A DNA stretch of 64,000 nt from Mucilaginibacter sp. OK283 (GCF_900110415.1 NZ_FODR01000015.1:112031-176030), one strand, 5' to 3'; shown: positions 46,071 through 54,977, numbered from the stretch's first letter. Notes: generated from the letters alone by a model not told the origin. Program-made: numbers and translations.

Positions 46071-47219
46071 TTACTTTGTTACTTTTTTGCTTATAATAAT
46101 CTTTGATCCTTCAATACTGAAACTCGCGTCGCCGGTTTGTTCCATTATTTTAAGCAAAGTTGATATATTAGCAAAGCGGGTAGTTACCGCGGCAAACAGA
46201 TCGTCCTTAACATCGTTATCCCGGTAAACAACATCTACATTGTACCAGCGGGACACTTTGCGCATAACTGTTTCTAAGCGCTCATCGTCAAACCTGAAAT
46301 AGCCATTCTTCCAGGCTACGGCTTCTTCAGTATCCACATCAGATACTTTAAAATGGTCTGTAAGGCTTGCTTCCTGACCTGGCTTTAACATGGCGCTTTT
46401 ATCGCCGCCGGTAACTTTCACCGATCCTTCAAGCAATGTGGTTTTTGTATTCGGTTCATCATTATAAGCGCTAACATTGAAGTGGGTGCCCAAAACTTCA
46501 ACTACCTGCCTATTGGTAATTACCCGGAACGGCCTGTCTTTATTATGGGCTACCTCAAAATAGGCCTCACCACTCAATTCTACTCTGCGCTCGCCGGCCG
46601 ACCCAAGATCTATCGGGTATTTTAACGAAGAAGCCGCGTTAAGCCATACCCTGGTGCCATCGGGCAAAAACAATTGAAATTGGCCACCCCTGGGTGTTTC
46701 CATCGTGTTATATTGTGCTACAGCAATCGCGCCCGAACTTTCTTTACTGTCGGTTGCTGCGGTGTAAACCACCTGACCATCGGCAGTTTTCGATATCTGA
46801 ACACCTTTTTGCTGAATTATTTGTCCTTTTTGTGCGTCTGTAAGCGATATTTTTTGACCATTGGCCAACGTTAGGATAGCTTTGTTTCCGCCTGGTGCAA
46901 TTATCGTATTATGAGCTAATTCCGGCTTCTGCATACTCCCATTTTTTTTTATAAAAAAAATGGCTCCTGCAGAAAGCAAAAAAAGTATAGATGCTGCAAC
47001 TGACCAGCGCTTCAAAAAAAAGCGATGCGGTTTTTGAGGTTTAGTTTGCTGATTCAGGCGCAAGAGCATTTCTTCCTCAACACTTTCTTCGTCGTCGGGA
47101 AATTCGGCATCCTGGTTGGCTACACGACGGTACCATTCGGTTAAAGTTTCCTTTTCCGATTCGGTCGCAGTATTATCTTTATACTTACGTATTAACTTGT
47201 AAATGGTTTGGCGGTTCAA
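46071..47219 (-). CDS. FecR-family anti-sigma factor
   Basis: A 382-residue inner-membrane protein. Cytoplasmic N-terminal sigma-binding part (about 1-70), one membrane helix (about 73-93, WSVAASILFLLSAGAIFFI), FecR domain with TPRGGQFQLFLPDGTRVWLNAASSLKYP, and a C-terminal DUF4974-like STN-type domain (LETVMRKVSRWYNVDVVYRDN). It should hold or activate the ECF sigma factor encoded 107 bp upstream in response to the SusC transporter. Confidence 0.93.
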   Translation of the reverse strand: MNRQTIYKLIRKYKDNTATESEKETLTEWYRRVANQDAEFPDDEESVEEEMLLRLNQQTKPQKPHRFFLKRWSVAASILFLLSAGAIFFIKKNGSMQKPELAHNTIIAPGGNKAILTLANGQKISLTDAQKGQIIQQKGVQISKTADGQVVYTAATDSKESSGAIAVAQYNTMETPRGGQFQLFLPDGTRVWLNAASSLKYPIDLGSAGERRVELSGEAYFEVAHNKDRPFRVITNRQVVEVLGTHFNVSAYNDEPNTKTTLLEGSVKVTGGDKSAMLKPGQEASLTDHFKVSDVDTEEAVAWKNGYFRFDDERLETVMRKVSRWYNVDVVYRDNDVKDDLFAAVTTRFANISTLLKIMEQTGDASFSIEGSKIIISKKVTK

Positions 47220-47326
47220 TTGGTATTGCGCTTTAGTATATAGATGTACCGCGAAAAGAACGATACCCTACATGGTTTAAAAAAAAAGTTTATTTAATTA
47301 AAAAAAGGCAGAAGTGCTCTTCTCTT

Positions 47327-47914
47327 TTATTTGAAAAGCCGATGGATATGAATGGCTATGATGAGTATCCAGCCGTGATTTTTAAGTTCACCCCTGATAA
47401 TACGGAGTGCACGGGTAAGGTTTGCCTCTACCCCCTTCTCGGTAATTTGTATTTTGGTTGCTATCTCCGAATTTTTCATTCCCAAATTGCGGCTGTAGCC
47501 AAACACCAGGCGGCATTTCTCGGGCATTTTTTCAACAATTCCGTTTACGTATTCCTGCAAAAAAATCGCGTCGAGCTTATCTTCATCGTTTACGGTAGCT
47601 TCATATTCGTAATTTTGTAAAGCGAGGTCGTTCCTGCGTTGCTCTTTTTGGTAATACTTGTAAACGGTAAATTTCACTGAGGTTGCCAGGAAGGCGGATA
47701 GGTTATTGATCTCGACATCGGTATACCTTTCCCACAACGATATAAATACATCATGTACAATATCCTTTGCAGCAAGTTGATCTTTACTGTGGTTCCAGGC
47801 TATTAACAGCAATTTTTTCCAGTACCGCCTGTAAATTTCGGTATAGGCAGCGTGGTCCCCCTCTTTTAAAAGGGCGGTAAGCTGCTCATCTGTGTATACG
47901 CCGTAGTTAAACAT
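47327..47914 (-). CDS. ECF RNA polymerase sigma factor (FecI-like, Bacteroidota type)
   Basis: A 195-residue sigma-70 family protein. Region 2 shows YTEIYRRYWKKLLLIAWNHSKDQLAAKDIVHDVFISLWER; region 4 shows MPEKCRLVFGYSRNLGMKNSEIATKIQITEKGVEANLTRALRIIR. It pairs with the FecR gene downstream and is expected to drive the SusC/SusD operon when substrate is present. Confidence 0.93.
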   Translation of the reverse strand: MFNYGVYTDEQLTALLKEGDHAAYTEIYRRYWKKLLLIAWNHSKDQLAAKDIVHDVFISLWERYTDVEINNLSAFLATSVKFTVYKYYQKEQRRNDLALQNYEYEATVNDEDKLDAIFLQEYVNGIVEKMPEKCRLVFGYSRNLGMKNSEIATKIQITEKGVEANLTRALRIIRGELKNHGWILIIAIHIHRLFK

Positions 47915-48400
47915 AACCGCCCACCTTTTTCATTTAGCGGGTGTGGTTTACGTGATTAACAGGGCATATCGCGTTTTTCACCAACGGGTTAAACGGACAC
48001 AGTTCAAAAAGAATGATGTTTTTGTTAAAAAGTAAAGTTTTCCTCATATTTTAAGTTAGCAGGTTAAATATCAATTCATTCAGTTTTATATCCTATACTA
48101 TTCGGGCTCATAATCTATTTATAGATCCTATCAGGATCTTTCCCAAAGGCTAAAATATCTATAAGTAAGGTGCAATTAAAGCTTAAAAAACAACGTTAGG
48201 TTTATAACGAAAAAGCGGCTCATAGCGCCGACAGTTTAAAATCAAAACTAAATAAAATCCCTTAAAGTTAAACATTACGTTTTTCACTAACAATGGAATA
48301 TTCGCTGTTAAAACAACTCTTTATTTTCAATACACTTCTAAAATTTTAATCAGTTTATAAAACAGGTAAGTTTTTTTGCAATTTGGCTTGTGCAAAGGTT
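47915..48400. other. 486-bp gene-free stretch upstream of the ECF sigma gene
   Basis: A/T-rich. It holds one short dyad, AGATCCT-ATC-AGGATCT (48123-48139). This could end the mutarotase transcript, although no T-run follows on the minus strand. No gene or exact -7 box was found. Confidence 0.4.
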
Positions 48401-48883
48401 TTAATTCATATGAAACACCTCATCCATGGCTTGCCATTGCTGTTTGTGCGCAGCAGCTTCAGGTAGAGGTATTTGCGTTGGATCGGTTTCTTTCCACCAG
48501 CGTCGGGTGGTGGTATCGGCGGCCATTTTGGCCATATCGCCCTTAAAATCAACACCCACATATTCAAAGTAACTAAACAAAAAATACTTACCATCTATTT
48601 TTTGAATATAGATGGAGTAATTGCGAATATTGCACTCAGTTATCTTTTTCAAAACTCCTGGCCAGGCATGCGAATGCAATTGTTTATAATAGGCCATCTT
48701 TTCGGGTTTTAAGCCGGTTACCATACCAAAACGCTGCACACTTTTGTGCTGCACTGCTTTTGCTGATGCAGTATCCTGCTGTAGGGTGGCCTTCTTATTG
48801 CCACTTTTACAGGCAGAAAAGCCGATGATGCAACTGATGAGTATAATTGCAAACCGTTGGATTTGAAGGAGAACTTTGTTCAT
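48401..48883 (-). CDS. lipoprotein L-rhamnose/L-fucose mutarotase-like protein
   Basis: A 160-residue protein. The first ~28 residues form a lipoprotein signal (IILISCIIGFSAC). The mature part is of the mutarotase family: QRFGMVTGLKPEKMAYYKQLHSHAWPGVLKKI, then NYSIYIQKIDGKYFLFSYFEY, TRRWWKETDPTQIPLPE and a final QQWQAMDEVFH, with the conserved His, Tyr and Trp pairs in place. The usual family is cytoplasmic and about 105 residues, so the export signal is unusual. It follows the sodium symporter gene by 7 bp and probably supplies that transporter with the preferred anomer from the periplasm. Confidence 0.85.
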   Translation of the reverse strand: MNKVLLQIQRFAIILISCIIGFSACKSGNKKATLQQDTASAKAVQHKSVQRFGMVTGLKPEKMAYYKQLHSHAWPGVLKKITECNIRNYSIYIQKIDGKYFLFSYFEYVGVDFKGDMAKMAADTTTRRWWKETDPTQIPLPEAAAHKQQWQAMDEVFHMN

Positions 48884-48890
48884 GATGCCA

Positions 48891-50546
48891 TTACCTAAAA
48901 ATGTAAAACAATACGGCCATTATGCCAATTAACAAAACCGAAAGTACTTTATAACTACCTAACCCACTCCAGGCTACACCGCGCAGAGGTTCCCAGGGCG
49001 ATTTCCAATACAGGGTAGCGCTTTCTTTGGTATGCTGAACGGGGTACATATATGATAATACAACCTGTAAACACAGGCACACTACAAAAAGATAAAAAGC
49101 CATCATCATAAAAGGAATTGAGCCAATTGCGCTTGCAGGGTAAACTTTGCCAATGACGAACACCACTACCCCTATTGCCGAGCCTATCCATAAAGTATAT
49201 TTGGCCGAAACGGCCGATGCCTTTTCCCAGAAAACACCTAACAAAAACACACAGGTTATTGGCGGCGCTATGTGGGCAATAATGTCATTTAAACCATTAA
49301 ATATGCTTTCGTAATTATTGAGTAGCGGCAACAGCATTAATGATAAAACGAGTGCCACAGCGGCTGCTATTTTACCAATGCTCACCAGTTTTTTGTCTGT
49401 TGCTTCGGGTTTATATCTTTTATAAATATCGTAGCTTACAATGGTTGATATTGAATTTAACGCCCCCGATATCTGGCTCATTAAACCGGATAATAACGCG
49501 GCAACAAGCACGCCTATCAGCCCCGGAGGAATTAGCTGGGTAATCATCAACGTATAAATTCCTTTGCTGTTTACCACTTCTTTCCCATCAATCACACTTT
49601 TTAAAGCCGAAATATCCAGGTGTCCGCTTTGCGCCAGTGTATAGGCAAACAGCCCCGGCATTACAAAAATAAAAACCGGTAATATTTTGATAAAGCCGCA
49701 AAACAACGGACCAACCCTGGCATGGTTTTCATCTTTGGCGCCTAAAACGCGCTGCACAATGGTTTGGTCGGCACACCAGTACCAGATGCCCAATACGGGG
49801 TAACCTAAAAACACAGCATACCACGGCATACCGCTGGCATCGCCATGAGGGCGAAGCATGGATAGTTTATTAAGCTGCCCTGTATGTTTTAATACCTCAA
49901 CCATTGGCTCCCAACCACCCATTTTGGTATAAGCCGCAATGCTCATGATAATAGCGCCACCTAAAAGCACCACGGTTTGGATAGATTCGGTAACTACCAC
50001 GGCCGTTAAACCGCCAACTACAGTATATATAGTAGTAATAATAGAGATGATGATGACACTGGTATACATATCAACCCCAAACAGCGTATGCAATACTATG
50101 CCACCCGCCAACAACGAAAAAGCAATATGAATTAGTACCGCCGATACTACCGATATAATAGCCAGCCAATCGCGGCTGGCCCTGTCATAACGTTTTTCTA
50201 AAAAATCGGGCAGTGTTGATACGCCTGATCTGATATAAAAAGGTGCAAAAAACAAAGCCAATAGGATTAGCGTAAATGCCGCCATCCATTCAAAATCGCC
50301 GTTAAGCAAGCCTGTATCAAACCCGCTTTGAGCAAGGCTCACCAGGTGCACACATGAAATATTTGTAGCAAATAGGGCCAGGCCAATCACTGGCCAGCGC
50401 AGCTTTTTACCTGCCAAAAAATATTCGCCGGCCTCGTTATTGTTATTTTTTGTTTTTTGCTGATGACGAATACCCGACCACAGGCCGATAATAAATATCG
50501 CCGCTATGTACAAGCCACTAATGATCAAATCTGGTGTGTGTATCAT
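48891..50546 (-). CDS. sodium/solute (SSS) symporter, probable fucose transporter
   Basis: A 551-residue inner-membrane protein with about 13-14 helices in the SGLT-like fold. It starts MIHTPDLIISGLYIAAIFIIGLWSG and shows NISCVHLVSLAQSGFDTG, YTVVGGLTAVVVTESIQTVVLLGGA, WYWCADQTIVQRVLGAKDE and ALLSGLMSQISGALNSISTIVSYDIYKRY, all typical of sugar-transporting SSS proteins. The context (fuconate dehydratase, SDR, mutarotase) suggests L-fucose, making it a second uptake route beside FucP. Confidence 0.9.
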   Translation of the reverse strand: MIHTPDLIISGLYIAAIFIIGLWSGIRHQQKTKNNNNEAGEYFLAGKKLRWPVIGLALFATNISCVHLVSLAQSGFDTGLLNGDFEWMAAFTLILLALFFAPFYIRSGVSTLPDFLEKRYDRASRDWLAIISVVSAVLIHIAFSLLAGGIVLHTLFGVDMYTSVIIISIITTIYTVVGGLTAVVVTESIQTVVLLGGAIIMSIAAYTKMGGWEPMVEVLKHTGQLNKLSMLRPHGDASGMPWYAVFLGYPVLGIWYWCADQTIVQRVLGAKDENHARVGPLFCGFIKILPVFIFVMPGLFAYTLAQSGHLDISALKSVIDGKEVVNSKGIYTLMITQLIPPGLIGVLVAALLSGLMSQISGALNSISTIVSYDIYKRYKPEATDKKLVSIGKIAAAVALVLSLMLLPLLNNYESIFNGLNDIIAHIAPPITCVFLLGVFWEKASAVSAKYTLWIGSAIGVVVFVIGKVYPASAIGSIPFMMMAFYLFVVCLCLQVVLSYMYPVQHTKESATLYWKSPWEPLRGVAWSGLGSYKVLSVLLIGIMAVLFYIFR

Positions 50547-50620
50547 CTGGAAAAATCCTAATTTTAAAACTCTAAACTCTAATTGGTAAATGCTAAATCG
50601 TTAATTTGACAAGCCCATTT

Positions 50621-50687
50621 TCACTCACTACTCACTACTCACTACTCACTACTCACTACTCACTACTCACTACTCATTACTCACTAA
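50621..50687. repeat. heptanucleotide tandem array (TCACTAC)n
   Basis: Seven perfect TCACTAC units run from 50625 to 50673, preceded by TCAC and followed by the variants TCATTAC and TCACTAA. The last variant supplies the stop codon (50684-50686, minus) of the fuconate dehydratase gene. The array therefore fills most of the gap before the symporter, ending about 75 bp from its start codon. Confidence 0.95.
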
Positions 50688-51913
50688 CCCAATATTTTCA
50701 AATCGCAACTGCTCCCAGGTTCCTGTGGCGTTTGGTACACGCCACCTGTTATGTTCACAGGGTTTACAAAATGCTTTTGCAGGTGTGGAATATGCTCTAA
50801 AAATAAAGCCTCGTGACCAATTGCTATATGATTAAACAAAACCAGGTGCTGATGCAGTTGGCCCATATCGCCCACATGTGGCACTACAGGTACCCCGTAT
50901 TTTTTGCATAGCAGGCTTACAGTTATAAATTCGCTTACACCTCCTACCCTTACAGCATCTACCTGGATAAATGAAGCCGAGCGGGTTTGCAGATAATTTT
51001 TAAAAATGATTTTATTGGGCACATGCTCGCCTAAAGCCAGTTTTAACGGCGAAATAGTATCTGCCAGAGTTTTATGGGCTAAAACATCATCCGGGTGAGT
51101 TGGCTCCTCTATCCAGTACGGGTTCATGCTTTTAAGTTTATGGCATATCGATACCGCCTGCGGCAGGTTCCATTGCTGGTTGGCATCCAGCATTACTTTT
51201 ACATTATCGCCGGCAACTTCCCTCACAATATGCGCACGGCGGATATCCCTTTCAGGGTCGGCCGAGCCAACTTTAAGTTTCATTGCGGTAAAACCTTCGG
51301 CCAGTGCAATTTTACAGTTTTCGCGTACTTTTTCATCCGAATAATTGAACCAGCCTATGGATGTATCATACCCCGGATAACCTTTTTGCAAAATGCTTTC
51401 ACGAATTGTTTTGGTGGGTTGTTGCTCTTTGAGCATGTTGATAGCCTGTTCATGAGTCAACTCATCTTCAAGGTACGACATATCTAAAGTAGCTACAATT
51501 TGTTCGGGGCTTAAGTCAGTTAACAGTTTCCAAAGTGGCAGGCCCCTCTTTTTGGCCCACAGGTCGTAACAGGCATTGGTTACGGAAGCAAGCGCCAAAT
51601 GCACCACTCCCTTATGCGGCCCCAACCAACGAAACTGCTGATCGTTAGACAGGCTTTTGAACAAATTGCCAAAATTGGCCATGGTATCTTCAATATCCCT
51701 GCCTTTAATTTTATCGGCATAATATTGCGCAGCTTTGCAAACCAAATCATTACCCTCGCCCAATGTAAAGGCAAAGCCGACTCCTGTATGGCCGCTATCG
51801 TCAAATAAACGGGTTACCGCGTATGAGTAAACAGGATCGGTATGAATGGCATCGCTACCTGCCGCACCATCAAGCTTATAACGGATATCATCAACCTGTA
51901 TATTTTTAATCAT
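50684..51913 (-). CDS. L-fuconate dehydratase, enolase superfamily
   Basis: A 409-residue enzyme that turns L-fuconate into 2-keto-3-deoxy-L-fuconate. I chose the ATG at 51913; the open frame runs to 52078 but that part overlaps the SDR gene and is Cys/Arg-rich. Family marks are GSDAIHTDPVYSYAV, FTLGEGNDLVC, the base KLKVG, metal ligands in MLDANQQW, WIEEPTHPDD and LALGEH, and VVPHVGDMGQLHQHL. The whole order matches FucD. It starts 26 bp after the SDR stop; its own stop lies in the tandem array. Confidence 0.92.
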   Translation of the reverse strand: MIKNIQVDDIRYKLDGAAGSDAIHTDPVYSYAVTRLFDDSGHTGVGFAFTLGEGNDLVCKAAQYYADKIKGRDIEDTMANFGNLFKSLSNDQQFRWLGPHKGVVHLALASVTNACYDLWAKKRGLPLWKLLTDLSPEQIVATLDMSYLEDELTHEQAINMLKEQQPTKTIRESILQKGYPGYDTSIGWFNYSDEKVRENCKIALAEGFTAMKLKVGSADPERDIRRAHIVREVAGDNVKVMLDANQQWNLPQAVSICHKLKSMNPYWIEEPTHPDDVLAHKTLADTISPLKLALGEHVPNKIIFKNYLQTRSASFIQVDAVRVGGVSEFITVSLLCKKYGVPVVPHVGDMGQLHQHLVLFNHIAIGHEALFLEHIPHLQKHFVNPVNITGGVYQTPQEPGSSCDLKILG

Positions 51914-51939
51914 ATTATATAAAGTTTTTGGGAGATTGA

Positions 51940-52722
51940 TTAAATGGTTTGGTTTAACACGCGGCGATAACCTAACTCGGCACCGCCAGTAACGGGTAAA
52001 ATACAGCCGGTTACAAACCGGGCATGGTCGGATACAAGGAACAAACAGGCATCGGCCACCACATCGCCTTCGGGGCAATAGCCCAGGGCGTGAATGTTAT
52101 CCAGGTAATTTTCAATCGAATTGGTGTCGGGCTGTTGCTGGCTCCAGGCCCGCAGCATGGGTGTCCAAACACCCGCCGGGGCTACTGCATTTACGCGGAT
52201 ACCGTAAGGGGCATAGTCAAGCGCCATCGATTTGCTTAAAGCGTTTACAGCGCCTTTTGTTGCGCTGTATGCGGCATGAATCTCCTGCCCCATATCGCCA
52301 ACCAAACTACTGGTGTTTAGAATATTGCCACGCGTTTTTTTAAGTTCATCAATTCCATACCGGGTGGTGTTAAATATACCCTTCACATTTACATCAAAAA
52401 GAGCATCCCACTCATCATCAGTGGTTTCATGAACAGCTTTTGAAGGGTTACTGATGCCCGCGTTATTATGAATCACATCTATTTTACCAAAATAATCTAC
52501 AGCTTTGGCAATAGCCTGCCTTATAGCAGCGGCTATTGAAACATCGGCCTTAAGATACAGGATATCAAGTGACTGCAGCTTTGACCGGGCCTCATCAATG
52601 CTCCGCTCCGAATTGGAAATAATGGCCAGCTTGGCGCCGGCTGCATGGTATATTTTAGCGCACTCAAAGCCTATGCCTTCGGTACCGCCAGTTAAAAAAA
52701 TTACTTTATTTTTTAATAGCAT
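51940..52722 (-). CDS. SDR-family dehydrogenase, probable 2-keto-3-deoxy-L-fuconate dehydrogenase
   Basis: A 260-residue classical SDR read from the ATG at 52722. Cofactor motif TGGTEGIGFECA, HNNAGIS, catalytic Ser in LNTSSLVGD and YSATKGA with Tyr and Lys. The acidic residue at the end of strand 2 is replaced by Ser/Asn (LAIISNSE), so NADP or NAD cannot be told. It is the first gene of the fuconate dehydratase operon, which makes oxidation of the keto-deoxy acid the most likely reaction. Confidence 0.88.
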   Translation of the reverse strand: MLLKNKVIFLTGGTEGIGFECAKIYHAAGAKLAIISNSERSIDEARSKLQSLDILYLKADVSIAAAIRQAIAKAVDYFGKIDVIHNNAGISNPSKAVHETTDDEWDALFDVNVKGIFNTTRYGIDELKKTRGNILNTSSLVGDMGQEIHAAYSATKGAVNALSKSMALDYAPYGIRVNAVAPAGVWTPMLRAWSQQQPDTNSIENYLDNIHALGYCPEGDVVADACLFLVSDHARFVTGCILPVTGGAELGYRRVLNQTI

Positions 52723-52907
52723 ATAAATGTTGTAGTGAAGCCGGAGCAAACCCGGCGTACACAGGTTTAAAATTAAACTGTAATGTTTTTACCATATAAA
52801 AGGCTTGAAGCAGGCCACTTATAGTTTACCGCCGTCAACCGCCAATGGGGCAAAACTTTAAAAGCAAGATCAACAGAGCTGGTTATATTGGTTGTTATGA
52901 ACAAACC

Positions 52908-53015
52908 AAAAGTAAACCGATGTTTGTGAGTTTATAATAGCCAAAACATTTTTTTTAATGGATTATTCCATTAAACCATCAGCAAAATTGTGGCTTATTG
53001 GCATAATGTTGTGGC
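52908..53015 (-). promoter_or_regulatory. promoter of second fucose operon and candidate AraC site
   Basis: An exact -7 box TACTTTTG lies on the minus strand at 52908-52915, giving a leader of about 180 nt. Further up, the direct repeat TTGTGGC occurs at 52988 and 53009, exactly 21 bp apart, the two-turn spacing AraC-type proteins use. It is the divergent region before the AraC gene at 53.1 kb. Confidence 0.5.
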
Positions 53016-53146
53016 AGGTTTACAATACGGGGTAAATGTTTGTAATTTATAGAATGTTTTATCTATAATAGCACTCAAATGCCGGATGCTATGTTTCTGC
53101 TGATGTAATATCCCACTGTAACACCAATTATTCCTTAATACTATAT

Positions 53147-54052
53147 TTGATGAATAACAGCTTTAAAAGGCGGCAAGGTTTTGAGGGTGAAAAATTCATC
53201 AGCATTCCTCAAAAAGTACTGCGCGATGCCAAACAGCGACATCCCGAACTTTTCCATATCTATATTACACATATAGGCTATTTCCCGAAGGCGGCATTTC
53301 ATTATCGCGAACGCCGCAAAGGCTGCGAAGACAACATACTCATTTACTGCTTACAGGGAAAAGGTCATTATATTGTAGATAACAAGCGCTTTGAAGTACG
53401 CAGCAACCAGTTTATACTGATACCGGCTACTGATAAATATATGAGGTATTGGGCCGATAATGCCGACCCGTGGACCATTTACTGGGTACATTTCACGGGC
53501 GATAATATAGAAAGCTTCAACAAATCGCTCAACTTAAGTATCGGCCGCGGCCCGGTAAACATCCCTTTTAACGAAAATGCGATTACTATATGGCAAAACA
53601 TTTACCAAACCCTGGAGATGGGCTACAGCCTTGAAAACATTAACAGCGCGTGCTTTTGCCTGTACCATATTATAGCTACTTTTTTGATGCCGGAGCGGCA
53701 CATCCGCCATAATACCGATGATGAAGGTGATATCATCACCAAAACTGTCCACTTCATGCGCAGTAACCTAAACAAAAAACTAAGCGTGGAAGACATATCC
53801 GGCAAGCATAGTTTATCGGTATCACATTTTTCTAACCTGTTTCGTAAAGCCACCGGTATGCCCCCTATTGATTATTTTATTCACTTAAAAATGCAAAAGG
53901 CCTGTCAGCTATTATATGCCAATAGCGATAAAATAAAGGCTGTAGCAGCCGGGCTTGGCTATGAAGACCCTTATTACTTTTCGCGCATTTTTAAAAAATA
54001 TATTGGCTCATCGCCCGAGCAATACCGCGTTACAGCGAAGAATACGGGATGA
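53147..54052 (+). CDS. AraC-family transcriptional regulator, divergent from fuconate dehydratase operon
   Basis: A 301-residue regulator with an AraC-type cupin sensor (about 30-150: YCLQGKGHYIVDNKRFEVRSNQFILIPA; PWTIYWVHFTGDN) and a C-terminal double helix-turn-helix (LSVEDISGKHSLSVSHFSNLFRKATGMPPIDYFIHLKMQKA; IKAVAAGLGYEDPYYFSRIFKKYIGSSPEQYR). It faces the SDR/fuconate dehydratase operon across a 424-bp gap with candidate sites, and probably controls it. Confidence 0.92.
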   Translation: MMNNSFKRRQGFEGEKFISIPQKVLRDAKQRHPELFHIYITHIGYFPKAAFHYRERRKGCEDNILIYCLQGKGHYIVDNKRFEVRSNQFILIPATDKYMRYWADNADPWTIYWVHFTGDNIESFNKSLNLSIGRGPVNIPFNENAITIWQNIYQTLEMGYSLENINSACFCLYHIIATFLMPERHIRHNTDDEGDIITKTVHFMRSNLNKKLSVEDISGKHSLSVSHFSNLFRKATGMPPIDYFIHLKMQKACQLLYANSDKIKAVAAGLGYEDPYYFSRIFKKYIGSSPEQYRVTAKNTG

Positions 54053-54143
54053 TACAGACACCCCATTTGTGTTATGATCCTGCAATAATGAGCTTCATAG
54101 CTTAGTTATAAGCGCAACCTTCTTCAGTTAACTCATTTTTAAC

Positions 54144-54171
54144 AACAAAGGCGCATTAATGCGCCTTTGTT
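54144..54171. terminator. perfect palindrome terminator between converging genes
   Basis: Two perfectly complementary 14-base arms, the left one AACAAAGGCGCATT, form a symmetric stem. It lies between the converging AraC and PliI-like genes, with A/T-rich flanks, so it likely ends both transcripts. Confidence 0.75.
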
Positions 54172-54196
54172 AAAACTATAAGAATTAGACAATAGC

Positions 54197-54958
54197 TTAA
54201 TCGCTATGATGTCTTTTGTGCTTCTTCTTTTTGCTTGATTTAGAAGAACTTTTCTTCTCAGATTTCTTGGTTGCTGGCTTATCATCCTGCTTCTTTGGCG
54301 CGGCATTCGCCGTAGTCCCTTTTGGAGCCACATCAACAGAATCTTTGCTTAGTTGCTTTACGGTAAATTCGTTGCGGCTTAATCCATATTCAAGCTGCCG
54401 CTTCGCTCCGGTTGAAGTTGCATCTTTACCACTGCCTTTATAAATCAGAAATTCACGAATGAGTTTGCCATCGCGAATGTAAAAATTATCATCGCCCCGG
54501 TACCCTTTGCGCTGTGAGCTGTTTAGTTTAGGGAAATCGAGTTTATTGGCTTTACTTTCGTTATTAAACTCATAGGCGTAAATACCCGTACGGTTAATGG
54601 TATCTTTTGATTTAACAGCTATCAATATTTCAGGGTTGCCATCAACGTCCATATCCGAGTTATAAACGTCGGTGATCTGGCCATCAAGGTCGCCGGTTGT
54701 GGTGGTATATTTAATGGCCGACGAATCTGAATGCAAGATCATAAACGCACCTGCCTCCTGCGATCCCCTGCCCCAGCTAAACACGTCATAAGTTTGCCCC
54801 GGCGAAACCTCAATCATTTTATGGTACCTGAATGGCTTCATCAGTTCTGGCGCTTTAGGCGTTGCTGGAGGGCCGGCTGTTTTAGATTGATTCCCCCCAC
54901 AGCCGGCTATAGTTACCGCGGCCATTAAAAAAGCTATATAATAAAATCTTCTGACCAT
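54197..54958 (-). CDS. lipoprotein, PliI-like (lysozyme-inhibitor fold), with basic tail
   Basis: A 253-residue lipoprotein (lipobox AVTIAGC, Cys at about 20). The middle (about 50-195) resembles PliI-type periplasmic inhibitors: FMILHSDSSAIKYTTTTGDLDGQITDVYNSDMDVDGNPEILIAVKS, with the DxDGNPE element, and then a YAYEFN strand. A Pro/Ala/Lys stretch and a Ser/Lys/His-rich tail (KKSSSKSSKKKKHKRHH) close the protein and could bind cell wall or nucleic acid. Inhibitor function is a moderate-confidence family guess. Confidence 0.6.
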   Translation of the reverse strand: MVRRFYYIAFLMAAVTIAGCGGNQSKTAGPPATPKAPELMKPFRYHKMIEVSPGQTYDVFSWGRGSQEAGAFMILHSDSSAIKYTTTTGDLDGQITDVYNSDMDVDGNPEILIAVKSKDTINRTGIYAYEFNNESKANKLDFPKLNSSQRKGYRGDDNFYIRDGKLIREFLIYKGSGKDATSTGAKRQLEYGLSRNEFTVKQLSKDSVDVAPKGTTANAAPKKQDDKPATKKSEKKSSSKSSKKKKHKRHHSD

Positions 54959-54977
54959 TATAAGTTTTATCCTTCTG

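Noticed and set aside
50621..50687. CRISPR array
   Set aside because: The units are 7 bp with no spacers.
51914..52078. N-terminal extension of the fuconate dehydratase frame
   Set aside because: It overlaps the SDR gene, is Cys/Arg-rich, and family members start at the ATG at 51913.
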